The notes: a model not told the origin generated them from the letters alone. A DNA stretch of 64,000 bases from Gramella jeungdoensis (GCF_023805255.1 NZ_JAMSCK010000004.1:434001-498000); one strand, 5' to 3'; numbered from the stretch's first letter, positions 1 through 8,975 are shown. Made by a program: numbers and translations.

Positions 1-2
1 AC

Positions 3-632
3 CCATATACTATTGATGGGGCTATTGAGAAAACAATGGATTTTACAGTACAATTGGCTTTAGACTATCATAAAGGCATAGATATCCATTTACATGAAAC
101 TGGCGAATCGGGATTAAAAACCGTTGAGTACCTCATTGATAAAGTTAATGAAAATCCTGTATTAAAAGGAAAAACTTATTTAAGCCACTGCTTTGTTTTG
201 GGTAGACTGGACAGTAAGACGCAGGAAGAAATTGCGGAAAAGCTTGGTAATGCCCAAATAGGTGTGATCTCCACTATTCCTTTTGGCGGTTTGATTATGC
301 CCATCCCCACCTTAACTCAACATGGAGTAAAAGTCATGACCGGTAACGATAGTATTGTTGATCATTGGAACACCTTTGGAACCGGCAGCGTGTTGTACAA
401 GACAAATCTTGCAGCCCAACTGTATGGAAAGGTAACCGAATTTGACTTGTCCAGGATGCTTAAGCTTGCTACAGCTGGACCAATACCTTTGGATGATAAA
501 GGAACACAACAATGGCCAAAAGCAGGAGATGATGCTAATGTAGTGCTGGTAAAGGCCAGTTGCTCGGCTGAAGTAGTTTCCCGGATGTCTCCTGTAGAGT
601 CGTTAATCTATAAAGGAAATATAATTTTTTAA
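3..632 (+). CDS. Amidohydrolase (cytosine-deaminase-like), C-terminal part
   Basis: The reading frame is open from the left edge, so the gene starts upstream of the window; the ATG at 36 is internal. The visible ~210 residues carry the second half of an amidohydrolase TIM barrel: an HLHE motif, then SHCF with a likely metal-binding His, and GNDSIVDHW with the Asp expected at the end of strand 8. This arrangement resembles CodA-type deaminases and related cyclic-amide hydrolases that use one metal ion. The substrate cannot be told from this fragment. The gene ends 38 bp before the end of a convergent sigma-factor gene. Confidence 0.8.
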   Translation, partial: PYTIDGAIEKTMDFTVQLALDYHKGIDIHLHETGESGLKTVEYLIDKVNENPVLKGKTYLSHCFVLGRLDSKTQEEIAEKLGNAQIGVISTIPFGGLIMPIPTLTQHGVKVMTGNDSIVDHWNTFGTGSVLYKTNLAAQLYGKVTEFDLSRMLKLATAGPIPLDDKGTQQWPKAGDDANVVLVKASCSAEVVSRMSPVESLIYKGNIIF

Positions 633-670
633 TGAATTATGTACGAAGGTAACCTTGATTTAGATAAGCT

Positions 671-1348
671 CTAACTTAAAATACTTTTCATTACATTATT
701 AGTTATCCTGTCGCATCTAATAAAGCCAAATTCAAAAATGTCTTTTGTATTTGATAAGTTATACAAAATATCTTTGAGCATTTCTTTAGACCTGTGTAAC
801 CTTATTTTCACATTAGCAAGACTAATATCTAAAGATATTGCTATTTCCTTTAGACTCATTTCTTCCACTTCTTTCATTATATAAACCGTTCGATATTTTA
901 ATTCCAAATGGTCAATAGCATTTTCGAGGAGTTGTTTGGCTTCTTTTTGTGCCATTTTTTCTTGCGGATTAAATTGTTTGTGATCTGGAAGTTCCAATAC
1001 AAAATCACTGTCGCTGTTCTTGTTGTAATTATTAAGGTGTAGTATTTTACCTTTCTTTTTCAATTCCGCCAATGCTTCGTTGATGGCGATGCGAATAAGC
1101 CAGGTTGAAAACTGTGATTTCATTTTAAATTGATGCAGCTTCGTATAGGCTTTAATATAACTGTTCTGCATCACATCTTCAATTTCGGCTTCCGATTTAA
1201 GGTACCCCCTAATAATTCGATACAATTTTTGATTGTTACGCCTTACTAAAATTTCATACAGTTCTTTCTCGCCAGCTAAAATCCGCTTTATAACAGTTTC
1301 ATCTTTTAGTTTATGGTTTTCATTACCGTTGATATTTATAGCTTCCAT
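671..1348 (-). CDS. ECF-type RNA polymerase sigma factor
   Basis: A 225-residue sigma-70 family protein of the extracytoplasmic-function group. Region 2 lies at about residues 25-95 (VMQNSYIKAY in the core-binding/-10 helix, then FSTWLIRIAINEAL). Region 4 lies at about 140-195 (LKYRTVYIMKEVEEMS, then an HTH ending NVKIRLHRSKEML). The ~30 residues after region 4 are longer than usual. No anti-sigma gene is adjacent, which is common for flavobacterial ECF factors controlled elsewhere. It is divergent from the small membrane protein at 1473, a possible target. Confidence 0.92.
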   Translation of the reverse strand: MEAININGNENHKLKDETVIKRILAGEKELYEILVRRNNQKLYRIIRGYLKSEAEIEDVMQNSYIKAYTKLHQFKMKSQFSTWLIRIAINEALAELKKKGKILHLNNYNKNSDSDFVLELPDHKQFNPQEKMAQKEAKQLLENAIDHLELKYRTVYIMKEVEEMSLKEIAISLDISLANVKIRLHRSKEMLKDILYNLSNTKDIFEFGFIRCDRITNNVMKSILS

Positions 1349-1472
1349 ACGATCTTCCGTTTTCTTTTTTAGATGCTGAAACTGAAAAAAAGATACAGAT
1401 TTATGTATCCTTTTTTAAATATGGCTATCAAAAGAATGTAACAAATTTATATATAACTAAAATTATAAGTTT

Positions 1473-1850
1473 ATGAACCCTAACTTACAATTAGTAAAAA
1501 AACTTTTGAAATATACGTTTGGGCTTGTCCCAATCGTTGCGGGATTAGACAAGTTTACCAATCTTTTAACCAATTGGAGTCTATATTTATCAGAAGGACT
1601 TACAGGGATATTACCTTTTGAGCCATCTACCTTTATGATGATAGTTGGAATAATTGAAATTGCAGCCGGAGTTTTAGTTTTAACGAAAACGAAAATTGGA
1701 GCTTATATTGTCTCTGCCTGGCTGGTTGCCATTGCCCTAACGCTCATTTTCAGTTGGAACTATGTTGATATTGCTATAAGGGACCTGGTAATGGCTATTG
1801 CCGCTTTTTCCCTGGCAAAACTTTCAGAGTTGGACGCGAATAAAGTATAA
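1473..1850 (+). CDS. Small DoxX-like integral membrane protein
   Basis: A 125-residue protein with four hydrophobic helices (about residues 12-30, 48-70, 75-95 and 100-118). The first helix contains GLDKFTN, like the conserved G-x-x-K/R-x-x of DoxX/DoxD proteins. No catalytic motif is seen. It stands alone, divergent from the ECF sigma gene, and is followed after ~125 bp by a strong hairpin. DoxX-like membership is inferred from topology and the N-terminal helix; function is unknown. Confidence 0.7.
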   Translation: MNPNLQLVKKLLKYTFGLVPIVAGLDKFTNLLTNWSLYLSEGLTGILPFEPSTFMMIVGIIEIAAGVLVLTKTKIGAYIVSAWLVAIALTLIFSWNYVDIAIRDLVMAIAAFSLAKLSELDANKV

Positions 1851-1976
1851 CGGCCGTGAAATTATTAGTAAAAATAATAACTAAAACGTGACTGAATATT
1901 AATTCCGAGAATCTCATATAAGACCAAAACAAAAAGGGATATTAATACCATAATCACATTTACAAAACTACAAGCT

Positions 1977-2015
1977 ACTCACCCAATATGTAATGATATT
2001 CCATATTGGGTGAGT
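1977..2015. terminator. Perfect 14-bp hairpin, likely bidirectional terminator
   Basis: ACTCACCCAATATG at 1977-1990 is exactly inverted at 2002-2015 with an 11-nt loop, followed by TATTTTAT. It lies between the 1473 gene and the end of the leftward gene at 2042, so it can end transcripts from both sides. Confidence 0.65.
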
Positions 2016-2041
2016 TATTTTATAACCTGTTGGCGGTAGTA

Positions 2042-2710
2042 TTATTTCTGGATTTCTCTATGTGTAAATGTATCTAAGTTTTTCCCATCTTTTTGGAAGG
2101 ATATTATTCTGCAGGACTTGTCTGCTGGATTTGGAACTATTGAAACTTCATCAATTGAAACAATTTTTTCAATTATTTCATAACATATTTCACCCATATA
2201 CGCGTATCCAGGTATATGATCACAATTTTCTATTTTTCTTTGACATATGGAACATTTTGAATTGGCAACTGTACATCCTCTACTTGCAAAAAGCATTTTT
2301 GGAAAAAGTAATTTTTCATAACCATATAATCTTGCAGCGTATCCTTCTAAATAATCCCCATTAAATGGATGATTTCGCATAGCCGAAGATATTTGACTTT
2401 GGGCATCAATTAATGCTTGCCAAGCTAAATCAGGAGAATCATCTTTTAGATTAATTATCAATCGCAATTCATTAATTAATGCTTTTGCTGTTAACTCTAG
2501 ACATAATATCAAATTAGCTTTTTTATTCTCCGATTTTTGAGCTGCTTTTTCTTTTTCCGCCAATATTTTCTTCAGAAAATCTTCGAGAATATCAATATGT
2601 TCTTGTTGGATTTCTTGTGCCCTAACATATACTGCGTTCGATTGAGCTTCTAACGCTATTTTATTGAAGTTATTTATAAATTCTTCAATCTCTGGAAAAG
2701 GATTATTCAT
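2042..2710 (-). CDS. Unknown protein with C-terminal Cys/His cluster
   Basis: A 222-residue protein that I do not recognise. The first ~125 residues look helical and charged, with a Lys/Glu-rich coiled-coil-like stretch near 40-65. The C-terminal third has a putative zinc site: CSIC, then C-x-H (ENCDHIPG), then YMGEIC. Its start overlaps the end of the upstream gene (2703-3194) by 8 bp, which suggests translational coupling. The position beside a DUF4365 protein and an OLD-like nuclease suggests a part in genome defence; that is inference only. Confidence 0.75.
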   Translation of the reverse strand: MNNPFPEIEEFINNFNKIALEAQSNAVYVRAQEIQQEHIDILEDFLKKILAEKEKAAQKSENKKANLILCLELTAKALINELRLIINLKDDSPDLAWQALIDAQSQISSAMRNHPFNGDYLEGYAARLYGYEKLLFPKMLFASRGCTVANSKCSICQRKIENCDHIPGYAYMGEICYEIIEKIVSIDEVSIVPNPADKSCRIISFQKDGKNLDTFTHREIQK

Positions 2711-3194
2711 TTTTCATAGACTTAACAATTTTTGGAACCTCCTTTAAGCCTTCGACGCTTCCTTCATAGTTAAGACTTTTATATTCTTCATTCTTTTTAG
2801 TTTCAACGATTAGTTCTAATTTGACCTTTTTCTCACCAAAGGATCCTTTAAAATAGTCAGATATATAATCAGATAATACATTTATCCCAACCGAAAGAAT
2901 GTTTGAATTTTCTTGTAATAGTGTAAATCCCACAAAAATCAAGGGTGCATAAAAATCTATGGACTTTCTCTGCCTTAATTGAAGGCTTCCATTTGTTAAT
3001 ACCTCAATGTTGACATTCTTTTGTTTGAGATATTTATTAACTGAAGTAGTGGATTCTGTGAAAATTAAATCAGTTTTCTTGTCAGCAGTTTCAATGTTTT
3101 CAGGAAGAATACAAAAATCAGCATCTAATTTAAGATCTAATTCCGTTAGACGTTTGTCTAAATTTAAAAATTCGGAGACTTTGTTATTTGACAT
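2703..3194 (-). CDS. Unknown 163-residue protein, first gene of a pair
   Basis: No family recognised. The N-terminal half is soluble; a moderately hydrophobic stretch (YAPLIFVGFTLL) lies near residues 83-96. The C-terminal part is a charged beta-like segment (KVKLELIVETKK). It overlaps the downstream gene by 8 bp, so the two are probably made together. The 5' side begins just beside a ~130-bp dyad repeat (3213-3340), so the pair sits like a separate cassette between repeats. Confidence 0.72.
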   Translation of the reverse strand: MSNNKVSEFLNLDKRLTELDLKLDADFCILPENIETADKKTDLIFTESTTSVNKYLKQKNVNIEVLTNGSLQLRQRKSIDFYAPLIFVGFTLLQENSNILSVGINVLSDYISDYFKGSFGEKKVKLELIVETKKNEEYKSLNYEGSVEGLKEVPKIVKSMKNE

Positions 3195-3212
3195 TTTATA
3201 TTATTTAATATT

Positions 3213-3340
3213 ACCGCCAACGGTCTCGGTTATCGCCAGTTGGCGGAGTAGGGAACGCGGATTTGTCTGCTTAGTATTGGTTTATTGGTCAAGTTAATTA
3301 TTTTCTTTCTAACCCTGCCGGCTATTGGCGATTAACCGTC
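3213..3340 (-). repeat. Dyad-rich dispersed repeat, copy 1 (attC-like)
   Basis: It starts 15 bp past the stop of the leftward gene at 3356. The outer arms are imperfect inverted repeats: CGGTTATCGCC near 3227-3237 against GGCGATTAACCG at 3327-3338. Shared landmarks with copies at 6035 and 41631 include a gap of ~80-100 bp between arms and the block GCGATAA(C/G)CGA. Placement directly 3' of a gene recalls integron attC sites or a flavobacterial dispersed repeat; no integron integrase is seen. Confidence 0.6.
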
Positions 3341-3355
3341 TTAAGTTTAATTTCT

Positions 3356-6004
3356 CTAAATTTCACAAAAATACTTTAAGTATATTTTCCCTAATTCTTT
3401 ATTGAAATTTTGTTTTAATGATGTCTCTAAACAGTTTTTAATATGAATGTTTTCTGAAAGGTGCCCTAATATTATAGGTGATTTGTTTTCAAGTAACCAT
3501 TTAACTTCAAATTGTTCTGCGCAATCGGATAAAAGATAGTTATAATATGGGCTTAATTCTCTTACCCTTTTTATTATGGGATGTTCTGAATAGTTAAAAT
3601 ATTTAAGTTTATAAATAACAGTAACAAGATTATTTAATCTTTCGGCAATACGATAATCTATTCCTGTATATGGACTCACATGTTTAAATAATAAATAAGA
3701 TCCACTATTTTTAAGCGAGTTATAAGTATTTAAGTATTCTTCAAAAAATTCCTCTTTTGACCTAATAAGATCATTTATGATTGCCTCTTCAAAAATTTCG
3801 GAATTAAAACGTGAAATGAGATGTGAACATATTTTTTCACAAAAGTTCTCCTTTCTTTTTTCAGATATTACTTTAGGTAAAATTGAAAACAAATTGTAGG
3901 AGGGTTTCTCTAAGGCAAGATTTTCTATTGATTCTATTAAATCAATATTCTCTTCTGAGAATTTAAAATCTTTTTCGTTTAGAGTTACCAAACAATTTGT
4001 AACTATATAACTATCTGTATGTTTCTGATCAATTATTAATTCTATAAAATTTAATATATCCGTTATAGAAAAACTGTTTGGTTTTCTAAGTATTGGATGC
4101 GTTATCGCAAAGGTTGTATTAACATCAACATCTGTCTTTAAAATAAAGTTCCCTACTTTTTTTAAAAAATCATACTCTTCGATTTTCACCTCAAAATATG
4201 CGAGTATATAACAAATGTTCTTGAAATAATTTTCAGTTTTTCTTCTTAAATCTGGATTACTGGTTCTGTTATCAATAAAATTAATTTCTGAGGCTAGGAA
4301 ATCTAAATTGTCCTCAGAGAAAAAGCTTTTTATTGTTTTCTCTAAATATTTACTTTCTGTATCATATTTAATGTCTGATATATTATACCGCTGCAACCAT
4401 TTGATCAAATTGCCTGGATCACACTGAGTTATAATAACTCTTATCATGAAATCATTAAATTTATGAAGGTGATTATAATATGAATCTTTCATCGAATAGG
4501 AAATGATGAAACTTTCAATAACCTTATGTGTAATCTTCTTATATTCAGAATATGTATCTAATGCATAGTAATTTCCTTCAATAAAATTCACATATTCTCC
4601 ATACTTGCAGTAAAGCTTGTGAATGAGGGTATCTGTATGATTTGGAACTCTTCTTTTTTTATATTCGATTATGTCAGAATATAAATCATCTATTGAATTC
4701 TGATAATCATTAGTCAATGAACCGTCGCTTAATGCCCTTAAAATTTCCTCCTTTTCATGCGATATAGGTAGATCACTTATAACATTATCTAAATTTGGAT
4801 ATTGATCATCCCAAACTCGCCAGGCTATCAATCTTAGATTAGATTTGGAAAAAAAAGTTGCTATAGGTTTTTTAGCTTTAATTGAGTTTTTAGAAATTGT
4901 TTGAAGCAATTTTTTAGCTTGCTCATATTTGCCAATATGAATAAGAGAATAGGCGCGATTTAGTGAAGGCCAAAATTCGTTATTTTCAATTTCTCTTTGG
5001 ATGAATTCATTTACTCCATGAAAATTAAGTGTATGTAATAAGGTCTCTAGACTATTATAATCAGTTTTCTCTTTTTTGTATATGTCTATTGTCTCATTAG
5101 AGTTTAAGTTGTCTAAACTGATTATTAGGTTTTCATTTAATCTATTTACTATATAATGGCATTTGTATCGAATGTGTTCTGTATTAGGAAATTTATTAGG
5201 ATCTATAATTTCAACTGATTTTTCAATTTCTATGTTTTTAAAAAAATCAATTATCTCAGAATTATTGGTTTTTAGTTCAAATTGATTGTAAAAGGTATTT
5301 GTATTTATGCTCTCTTTAAATGAAATTTTATCAACCAAGCGCCAAGAAGTAATTCTCCTGAAATCGTCGAAATAATTTAGGCAGGTATAAAGCTTATCAA
5401 CTATATGAAAATCTTCAACCTCCTTAAAAAGTTTGGCGTTTTTTAACTCAAAAGTTTTCTTATTTTCCTCTTTAAATTTTTGTTCTACTTCTGCAATAAA
5501 TTTTTGTCTTTTGTAATCTTCAGTATCTAGAATACCCTTTTCGATAATTCTATTTATTTCCTCATCATTGAAGTCTAAAAACTCAGAAAAAGTTTTATTC
5601 CGGGTTAAACTAAAAATATAATATTCCTTCGAAGTTTTTTTATCCTCCCTCACTCTTAAGTTGTTGTGGATATCTTGTGAGGTAAAAAAATATCTTCTTT
5701 TTTCTCCTTGCTTATCGTTAGTATGAAGAATTGCGAAGAAATTGGTTCTAAGACCATCTTCGTCAAATACATATTGTTTCGCAATTTTTACTTCATTATA
5801 CCCTTCAAAGAATTTTGCTTGAACAACACCCGTTTCTTTAAACTCTCGAAACTTTTTGATATTTCCAAAACGTAACTCAACTATAAAATCTGTGCCATCA
5901 ATATCAACACTTCTTTTACTAACATAGAACTTCTCGCTTAAAATTTGGTTGGTTCTAGATTCTCCAATATTACCGTTAAAACTTTGTTTATCTTGAGAAG
6001 TCAT
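3356..6004 (-). CDS. DUF4365-type putative nuclease with long helical C-terminus
   Basis: An 882-residue protein. Residues ~10-90 match the DUF4365 pattern of PD-(D/E)XK-like nucleases: GNIGESRTN with the early Glu, DIDGTDFIVEL with the catalytic Asp, and VVQAKFF as the Q-x-K motif. The remaining ~780 residues are low-complexity Asn/Lys/Glu-rich helical sequence without a motif I recognise; it may be a repeat scaffold or sensor. DUF4365 proteins are often found in defence islands. It is isolated on both sides by copies of the same dispersed repeat, so it may be mobile as a single unit. The AT content is high compared with the 9-16 kb genes. Confidence 0.75.
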   Translation of the reverse strand: MTSQDKQSFNGNIGESRTNQILSEKFYVSKRSVDIDGTDFIVELRFGNIKKFREFKETGVVQAKFFEGYNEVKIAKQYVFDEDGLRTNFFAILHTNDKQGEKRRYFFTSQDIHNNLRVREDKKTSKEYYIFSLTRNKTFSEFLDFNDEEINRIIEKGILDTEDYKRQKFIAEVEQKFKEENKKTFELKNAKLFKEVEDFHIVDKLYTCLNYFDDFRRITSWRLVDKISFKESINTNTFYNQFELKTNNSEIIDFFKNIEIEKSVEIIDPNKFPNTEHIRYKCHYIVNRLNENLIISLDNLNSNETIDIYKKEKTDYNSLETLLHTLNFHGVNEFIQREIENNEFWPSLNRAYSLIHIGKYEQAKKLLQTISKNSIKAKKPIATFFSKSNLRLIAWRVWDDQYPNLDNVISDLPISHEKEEILRALSDGSLTNDYQNSIDDLYSDIIEYKKRRVPNHTDTLIHKLYCKYGEYVNFIEGNYYALDTYSEYKKITHKVIESFIISYSMKDSYYNHLHKFNDFMIRVIITQCDPGNLIKWLQRYNISDIKYDTESKYLEKTIKSFFSEDNLDFLASEINFIDNRTSNPDLRRKTENYFKNICYILAYFEVKIEEYDFLKKVGNFILKTDVDVNTTFAITHPILRKPNSFSITDILNFIELIIDQKHTDSYIVTNCLVTLNEKDFKFSEENIDLIESIENLALEKPSYNLFSILPKVISEKRKENFCEKICSHLISRFNSEIFEEAIINDLIRSKEEFFEEYLNTYNSLKNSGSYLLFKHVSPYTGIDYRIAERLNNLVTVIYKLKYFNYSEHPIIKRVRELSPYYNYLLSDCAEQFEVKWLLENKSPIILGHLSENIHIKNCLETSLKQNFNKELGKIYLKYFCEI

Positions 6005-6034
6005 TTTTAAACTAATTCCTTTTGAAGGCTTGCA

Positions 6035-6162
6035 TACAACGGTTTCGCTTATCGCAAGTGTGCGGAATATAGCACACGGAGTTGTCGGCTTATTGTTTTG
6101 TTCTTTGGAGTTCTAAGTTATCGATTTTACGAATACCGCATATTTGCGATGAATCGGTGTTA
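6035..6162 (-). repeat. Dyad-rich dispersed repeat, copy 2 (attC-like)
   Basis: It lies 10 bp past the stop of the leftward OLD-like gene and ends ~30 bp before the next gene. Read on the minus strand it shares ACCGATT..TCGCA..ATATGCG(G/A)TATTC, TAGAACTC/TTGAACTC and the end block CTTGCGATAAGCGAAACC with copy 3 at 41631. Inner arms such as TTGCGAT/ATCGCAA form a dyad. Confidence 0.65.
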
Positions 6163-6172
6163 TCTCTAGCCT

Positions 6173-8035
6173 TTAACTATTTGCTTTTTTAATATCTAAA
6201 ACTAACTGCTGTAATTTTTTATTTATTTCTGAATCTTCAACTGAAAATCCATTTCTAACGAGCTTTTCGGCCACCTTAAGTTTATCAATTTTTCTAACTG
6301 TTTTTGCAGTTTTTTGAATGGCATTTTCAATTTCTTTTCTTAATTCCTTACCGTCGATTCCTGTAAGCTTACCATTTTTATTTTTTTGGATTTTTTGAAA
6401 TAAGTCATTGCTTAATTTTATTGAAGGTTTATAACTTGGTTTTGCATCTAAGTCAATAAATTGACATCTATCCCCGAAATCAGATTTATCAATTTGTATA
6501 TTTTTAATCTTATGGGAATCTTTTACAGCTCTTTCAAAATCATCAAAAGGAATATAATTTTCAATTTCCCGTAATCTTGTTAACCAGAAAAATGCATTAT
6601 TTTCTTCAAAAACTCCCTTTAATTTTTTCTTCTTTTTATTGTAAGGTTCGGTTGCTTTGGATCTGTCACTATCCATTATGAGCGCGTAATTTTGGTTAAG
6701 GGATTCAATAAAATCTAAACTAAAATCACCGTTTTTCTCCAAGAAATGTTTATAAGAACTTCCACCATAGAACATAATGCTATAATCTTCCTCCTCAACC
6801 AAATTTTCATCTAACTTTTTAATTAAATAGTTTAGATAGATTTTATCGCTAGGTCCTTCAACCCATAATAAATAGTTTGTTTGAAATAAGTCATTAGGTT
6901 TATAACCTAATTCTTTTAAAACATCAACCTTTTCTGTCTTAATATCAGAGAAGTTGATCTGGGTTTTACCATTATTTTTAGATACGATAAAAATTGAATT
7001 CTGAGGAGAATTAATAAATATTGAAGAATGAGTTGAAATAAAATATGTGTGCTCAGAAAATAAGCTCATTGCTCTAAAAAGCAATCTTTGCCATTTGGGA
7101 TGTAAGTGGGTTTCAGGCTCTTCAATAAAAATTATATGACGTTCTTTCCTATTAAGGAATATTGGGAATAATATGATAATTAATGTTTGAAGTCCATCTC
7201 CTAACCTATAAATTGGGAATTGTGAATCTTCTCCAATTTTAATATGCAAAACATCATCGTTATACTTGGGAATTAAGTTGATTTTGTCTTTAAAGACATT
7301 TTCGCTTAGAAAACTCTCAAATTCTTTTATCTCATTTCTTTCATTTTCATCACCTAATAATAAACTTTTTACATTTTCATAAATTGAAAGACCGGAAAAT
7401 ACGTTACCATTAGGAGTTGAATTTTGAAAATAATCGTGTCTGGTTCTTTTAGAATAAATATCATCTTTAGAGAAATTCATTTCTTCTTTAGCAATAGGTC
7501 TAAGCCCTCTTAAGATAGGTATGTAAATTCGTTTTACTTTTTCATTTTCAATTCCTAGGCTTTCTAATATGGCAGTTAAATTATTTTTTTGCGAACTTAT
7601 ATTCGACAAATTTCTAACTAAAAGATGACGCTTACCTTCAAATACTACTTCGAATTGATTTTGTTCTAAATTTTTAATCAAATGATGTAGTATAGTAATT
7701 TGATCAAGGGAATTCTGATTTCCATCAATATCATTAAGTGCTTTCTCAAATTCTTGTCGATGAATGTACTTAATACTATGACCATCTAAAACTTTAATAA
7801 CGTGGAAAATATCTCTAATTATCTTAACTGAATTTTTAAAGATTGATTCATCAATTTCATAGATGAATTTAATGTGATTGGATCCTGAAAATACTGTTCT
7901 TAAAAATCTACTTTTACCGGTGTTATTTGCTCCCACTATTGTATTTAGCTGATTTAAATTTGTTATCAACCCTAATTCATTTGGGATATCATAAACGGCT
8001 TTTAAAGATTCACTTATTTTTATTCCTTGGAGCAT
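6173..8035 (-). CDS. OLD-family AAA ATPase with TOPRIM nuclease domain
   Basis: A 620-residue protein with the class-1 OLD layout. The Walker A is GANNTGKS at residues 35-42. The ABC-type Walker B and D-loop are IEEPETHLHP near 302-312, followed by a FISTHSS switch. The C-terminal TOPRIM domain has WVEGPSDK near 388-395 with the catalytic Glu, and the DSDRS metal motif near 452. Such proteins are DNA nucleases or nickases controlled by ATP and are used in phage defence (OLD, Gabija GajA, retron effectors). No UvrD-like helicase lies next to it, so it is not a complete Gabija pair. An XRE regulator lies 132 bp upstream on the same strand. Confidence 0.9.
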   Translation of the reverse strand: MLQGIKISESLKAVYDIPNELGLITNLNQLNTIVGANNTGKSRFLRTVFSGSNHIKFIYEIDESIFKNSVKIIRDIFHVIKVLDGHSIKYIHRQEFEKALNDIDGNQNSLDQITILHHLIKNLEQNQFEVVFEGKRHLLVRNLSNISSQKNNLTAILESLGIENEKVKRIYIPILRGLRPIAKEEMNFSKDDIYSKRTRHDYFQNSTPNGNVFSGLSIYENVKSLLLGDENERNEIKEFESFLSENVFKDKINLIPKYNDDVLHIKIGEDSQFPIYRLGDGLQTLIIILFPIFLNRKERHIIFIEEPETHLHPKWQRLLFRAMSLFSEHTYFISTHSSIFINSPQNSIFIVSKNNGKTQINFSDIKTEKVDVLKELGYKPNDLFQTNYLLWVEGPSDKIYLNYLIKKLDENLVEEEDYSIMFYGGSSYKHFLEKNGDFSLDFIESLNQNYALIMDSDRSKATEPYNKKKKKLKGVFEENNAFFWLTRLREIENYIPFDDFERAVKDSHKIKNIQIDKSDFGDRCQFIDLDAKPSYKPSIKLSNDLFQKIQKNKNGKLTGIDGKELRKEIENAIQKTAKTVRKIDKLKVAEKLVRNGFSVEDSEINKKLQQLVLDIKKANS

Positions 8036-8167
8036 AATCTTCTTTAAAGGTTAGAGATAACTAGTTATATCTTTTGCAATATAACTCTTTAACCTAAAAT
8101 ATTTGAAAGAAAGAAATGAGGAAAATTGTTGACGAAAAACGAATATAAAATTTCGTGAGGAGGAAAA

Positions 8168-8422
8168 TTATTTCTCGACTTCCTGAATAGGAAAAGTAAA
8201 ATCAAATAATTCCTTTGGATGAATTTCGAGACCTTTTGCTAATTCAATAATTGTGGATAGGGTAATATTTCTTTTCCCTTTCTCAATTTTGTTAAGATCT
8301 GCATAATCCAAATCACATTTATGAGATAAAGATCTAAAGCTTAATTTTTTTCTATGCCTAATCTTTCCAAAATTAACTCCAAAATGTTTTAAAAAGTCTT
8401 CTTTATGTTTTCTACTATGCAT
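8168..8422 (-). CDS. XRE-family HTH transcriptional regulator
   Basis: A small Cro/C1-type repressor of 84 residues. The helix-turn-helix lies at about residues 18-72 (LSFRSLSHKCDLDYADLNKIEKG). The ATG at 8422 is preferred over the TTG at 8452 because AGGG lies 6 nt before it. It precedes the OLD-like gene on the same strand and probably controls it. A TGGTA-N5-TACCA palindrome 49 bp upstream of the start is a plausible operator. Confidence 0.85.
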   Translation of the reverse strand: MHSRKHKEDFLKHFGVNFGKIRHRKKLSFRSLSHKCDLDYADLNKIEKGKRNITLSTIIELAKGLEIHPKELFDFTFPIQEVEK

Positions 8423-8470
8423 TGCAGCCCTATCTACAACTAAGTTGACCAAAAAATTTACAAAAATTGT

Positions 8471-8485
8471 TGGTATATATTACCA
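8471..8485. promoter_or_regulatory. Palindrome TGGTA-N5-TACCA, possible XRE operator
   Basis: A 5+5 bp inverted repeat lies between the XRE gene and a rightward TAnnTTTG element at 8503. The position would let the regulator control both its own gene and the RNA-like region to the right. Confidence 0.4.
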
Positions 8486-8502
8486 CAATAAAAAATTATT
8501 TA

Positions 8503-8510
8503 TATATTTG
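8503..8510 (+). promoter_or_regulatory. TAnnTTTG (-7) promoter element
   Basis: TATATTTG matches the Bacteroidota -7 consensus exactly. No clear -33 TTG at the usual spacing was seen. It would start a rightward transcript near 8516, just ahead of the hairpin region, where no ORF begins. Confidence 0.4.
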
Positions 8511-8576
8511 AGTTAGAATTATATTTTTGCGAAACTTCTTTAAGTAAAATATTAGAAGCATTTCGCTTTGAGTCTC

Positions 8577-8681
8577 GGTTCGAAAACTGGTAATTTTTAA
8601 ACACACGAGATGATAAGCATAATGCTCACGACCCGGGCGTGGGCTTGCTTATTGTGTGTGGGTATACCAGTACCTCGAACC
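8577..8681 (+). ncRNA. Candidate structured RNA, long nested hairpin (6S-like?)
   Basis: Five stems nest in order around one apical loop: GGTTCGA/TCGAACC (8577/8675), ACTGGTA/TACCAGT (8586/8665), ACACAC/GTGTGT (8601/8654), ATAAGC/GCTTAT (8613/8647) and GCTCACG/CGTGGGC (8624/8638, one G-U pair). Single-stranded bulges separate them. A single ~105-nt rod with an interior bubble is the shape expected of flavobacterial 6S RNA, but I cannot confirm the family. Flanking hairpins at 8529-8566 (GCGAAA-CTTCT/AGAAG-CA-TTTCGC) and 8684-8722 (AAGTT..ACGC/GCGT.AACTT) may belong to the same transcript. Strand is inferred from the promoter at 8503; a rod hairpin is nearly strand-symmetric. Confidence 0.45.
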
Positions 8682-8840
8682 AGTAAGTTGAGTATCCACG
8701 CCTTTTTTATGCGTTAACTTTTCTCCTCAAAGCCTTTGTTTCTTCAGCATAAGAACTCGCATTTAGTTACCAAATTTTTTCATCATAACAGGCCAAAGTG
8801 GCCAGCACTTTATTAAGTGTATTCGTTAATTCTGTTTGCG

Positions 8841-8975
8841 GGAACAGGAAAACCTCATAAACAATCCCGTGGGTTGTTATTACCCCCTATGGTAATAGCA
8901 GTTGGGTGGGAAGTCTGTTGTTCCTAAAAAGAAATGCAGACGGGCAAATTCAACTTAAGGTCAGGTGGCTTTAAG
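8841..8975 (+). other. Further hairpin-rich non-coding stretch
   Basis: An outer stem GGAACAG/TTGTTCC (8841/8918) encloses two hairpins: AACAA.CC/GGTTGTT near 8860-8877 and TATTACC/GGTAATA at 8879-8897. A third hairpin, AACTTAAG/CTTTAAGTT, follows at 8951-8975. No ORF of note and no known riboswitch core was recognised. It may be a separate RNA or part of the long SusC leader. Confidence 0.35.

Noticed and set aside
6173-8035. Gabija system
   Set aside because: The OLD-like protein resembles GajA, but no UvrD-like GajB gene is next to it.
8571-8590. GGTTCGAA like a tRNA or tmRNA T-arm
   Set aside because: The arms around it do not form a T-stem, there is no acceptor or anticodon arm, and the bases pair instead with TCGAACC ~100 nt away.
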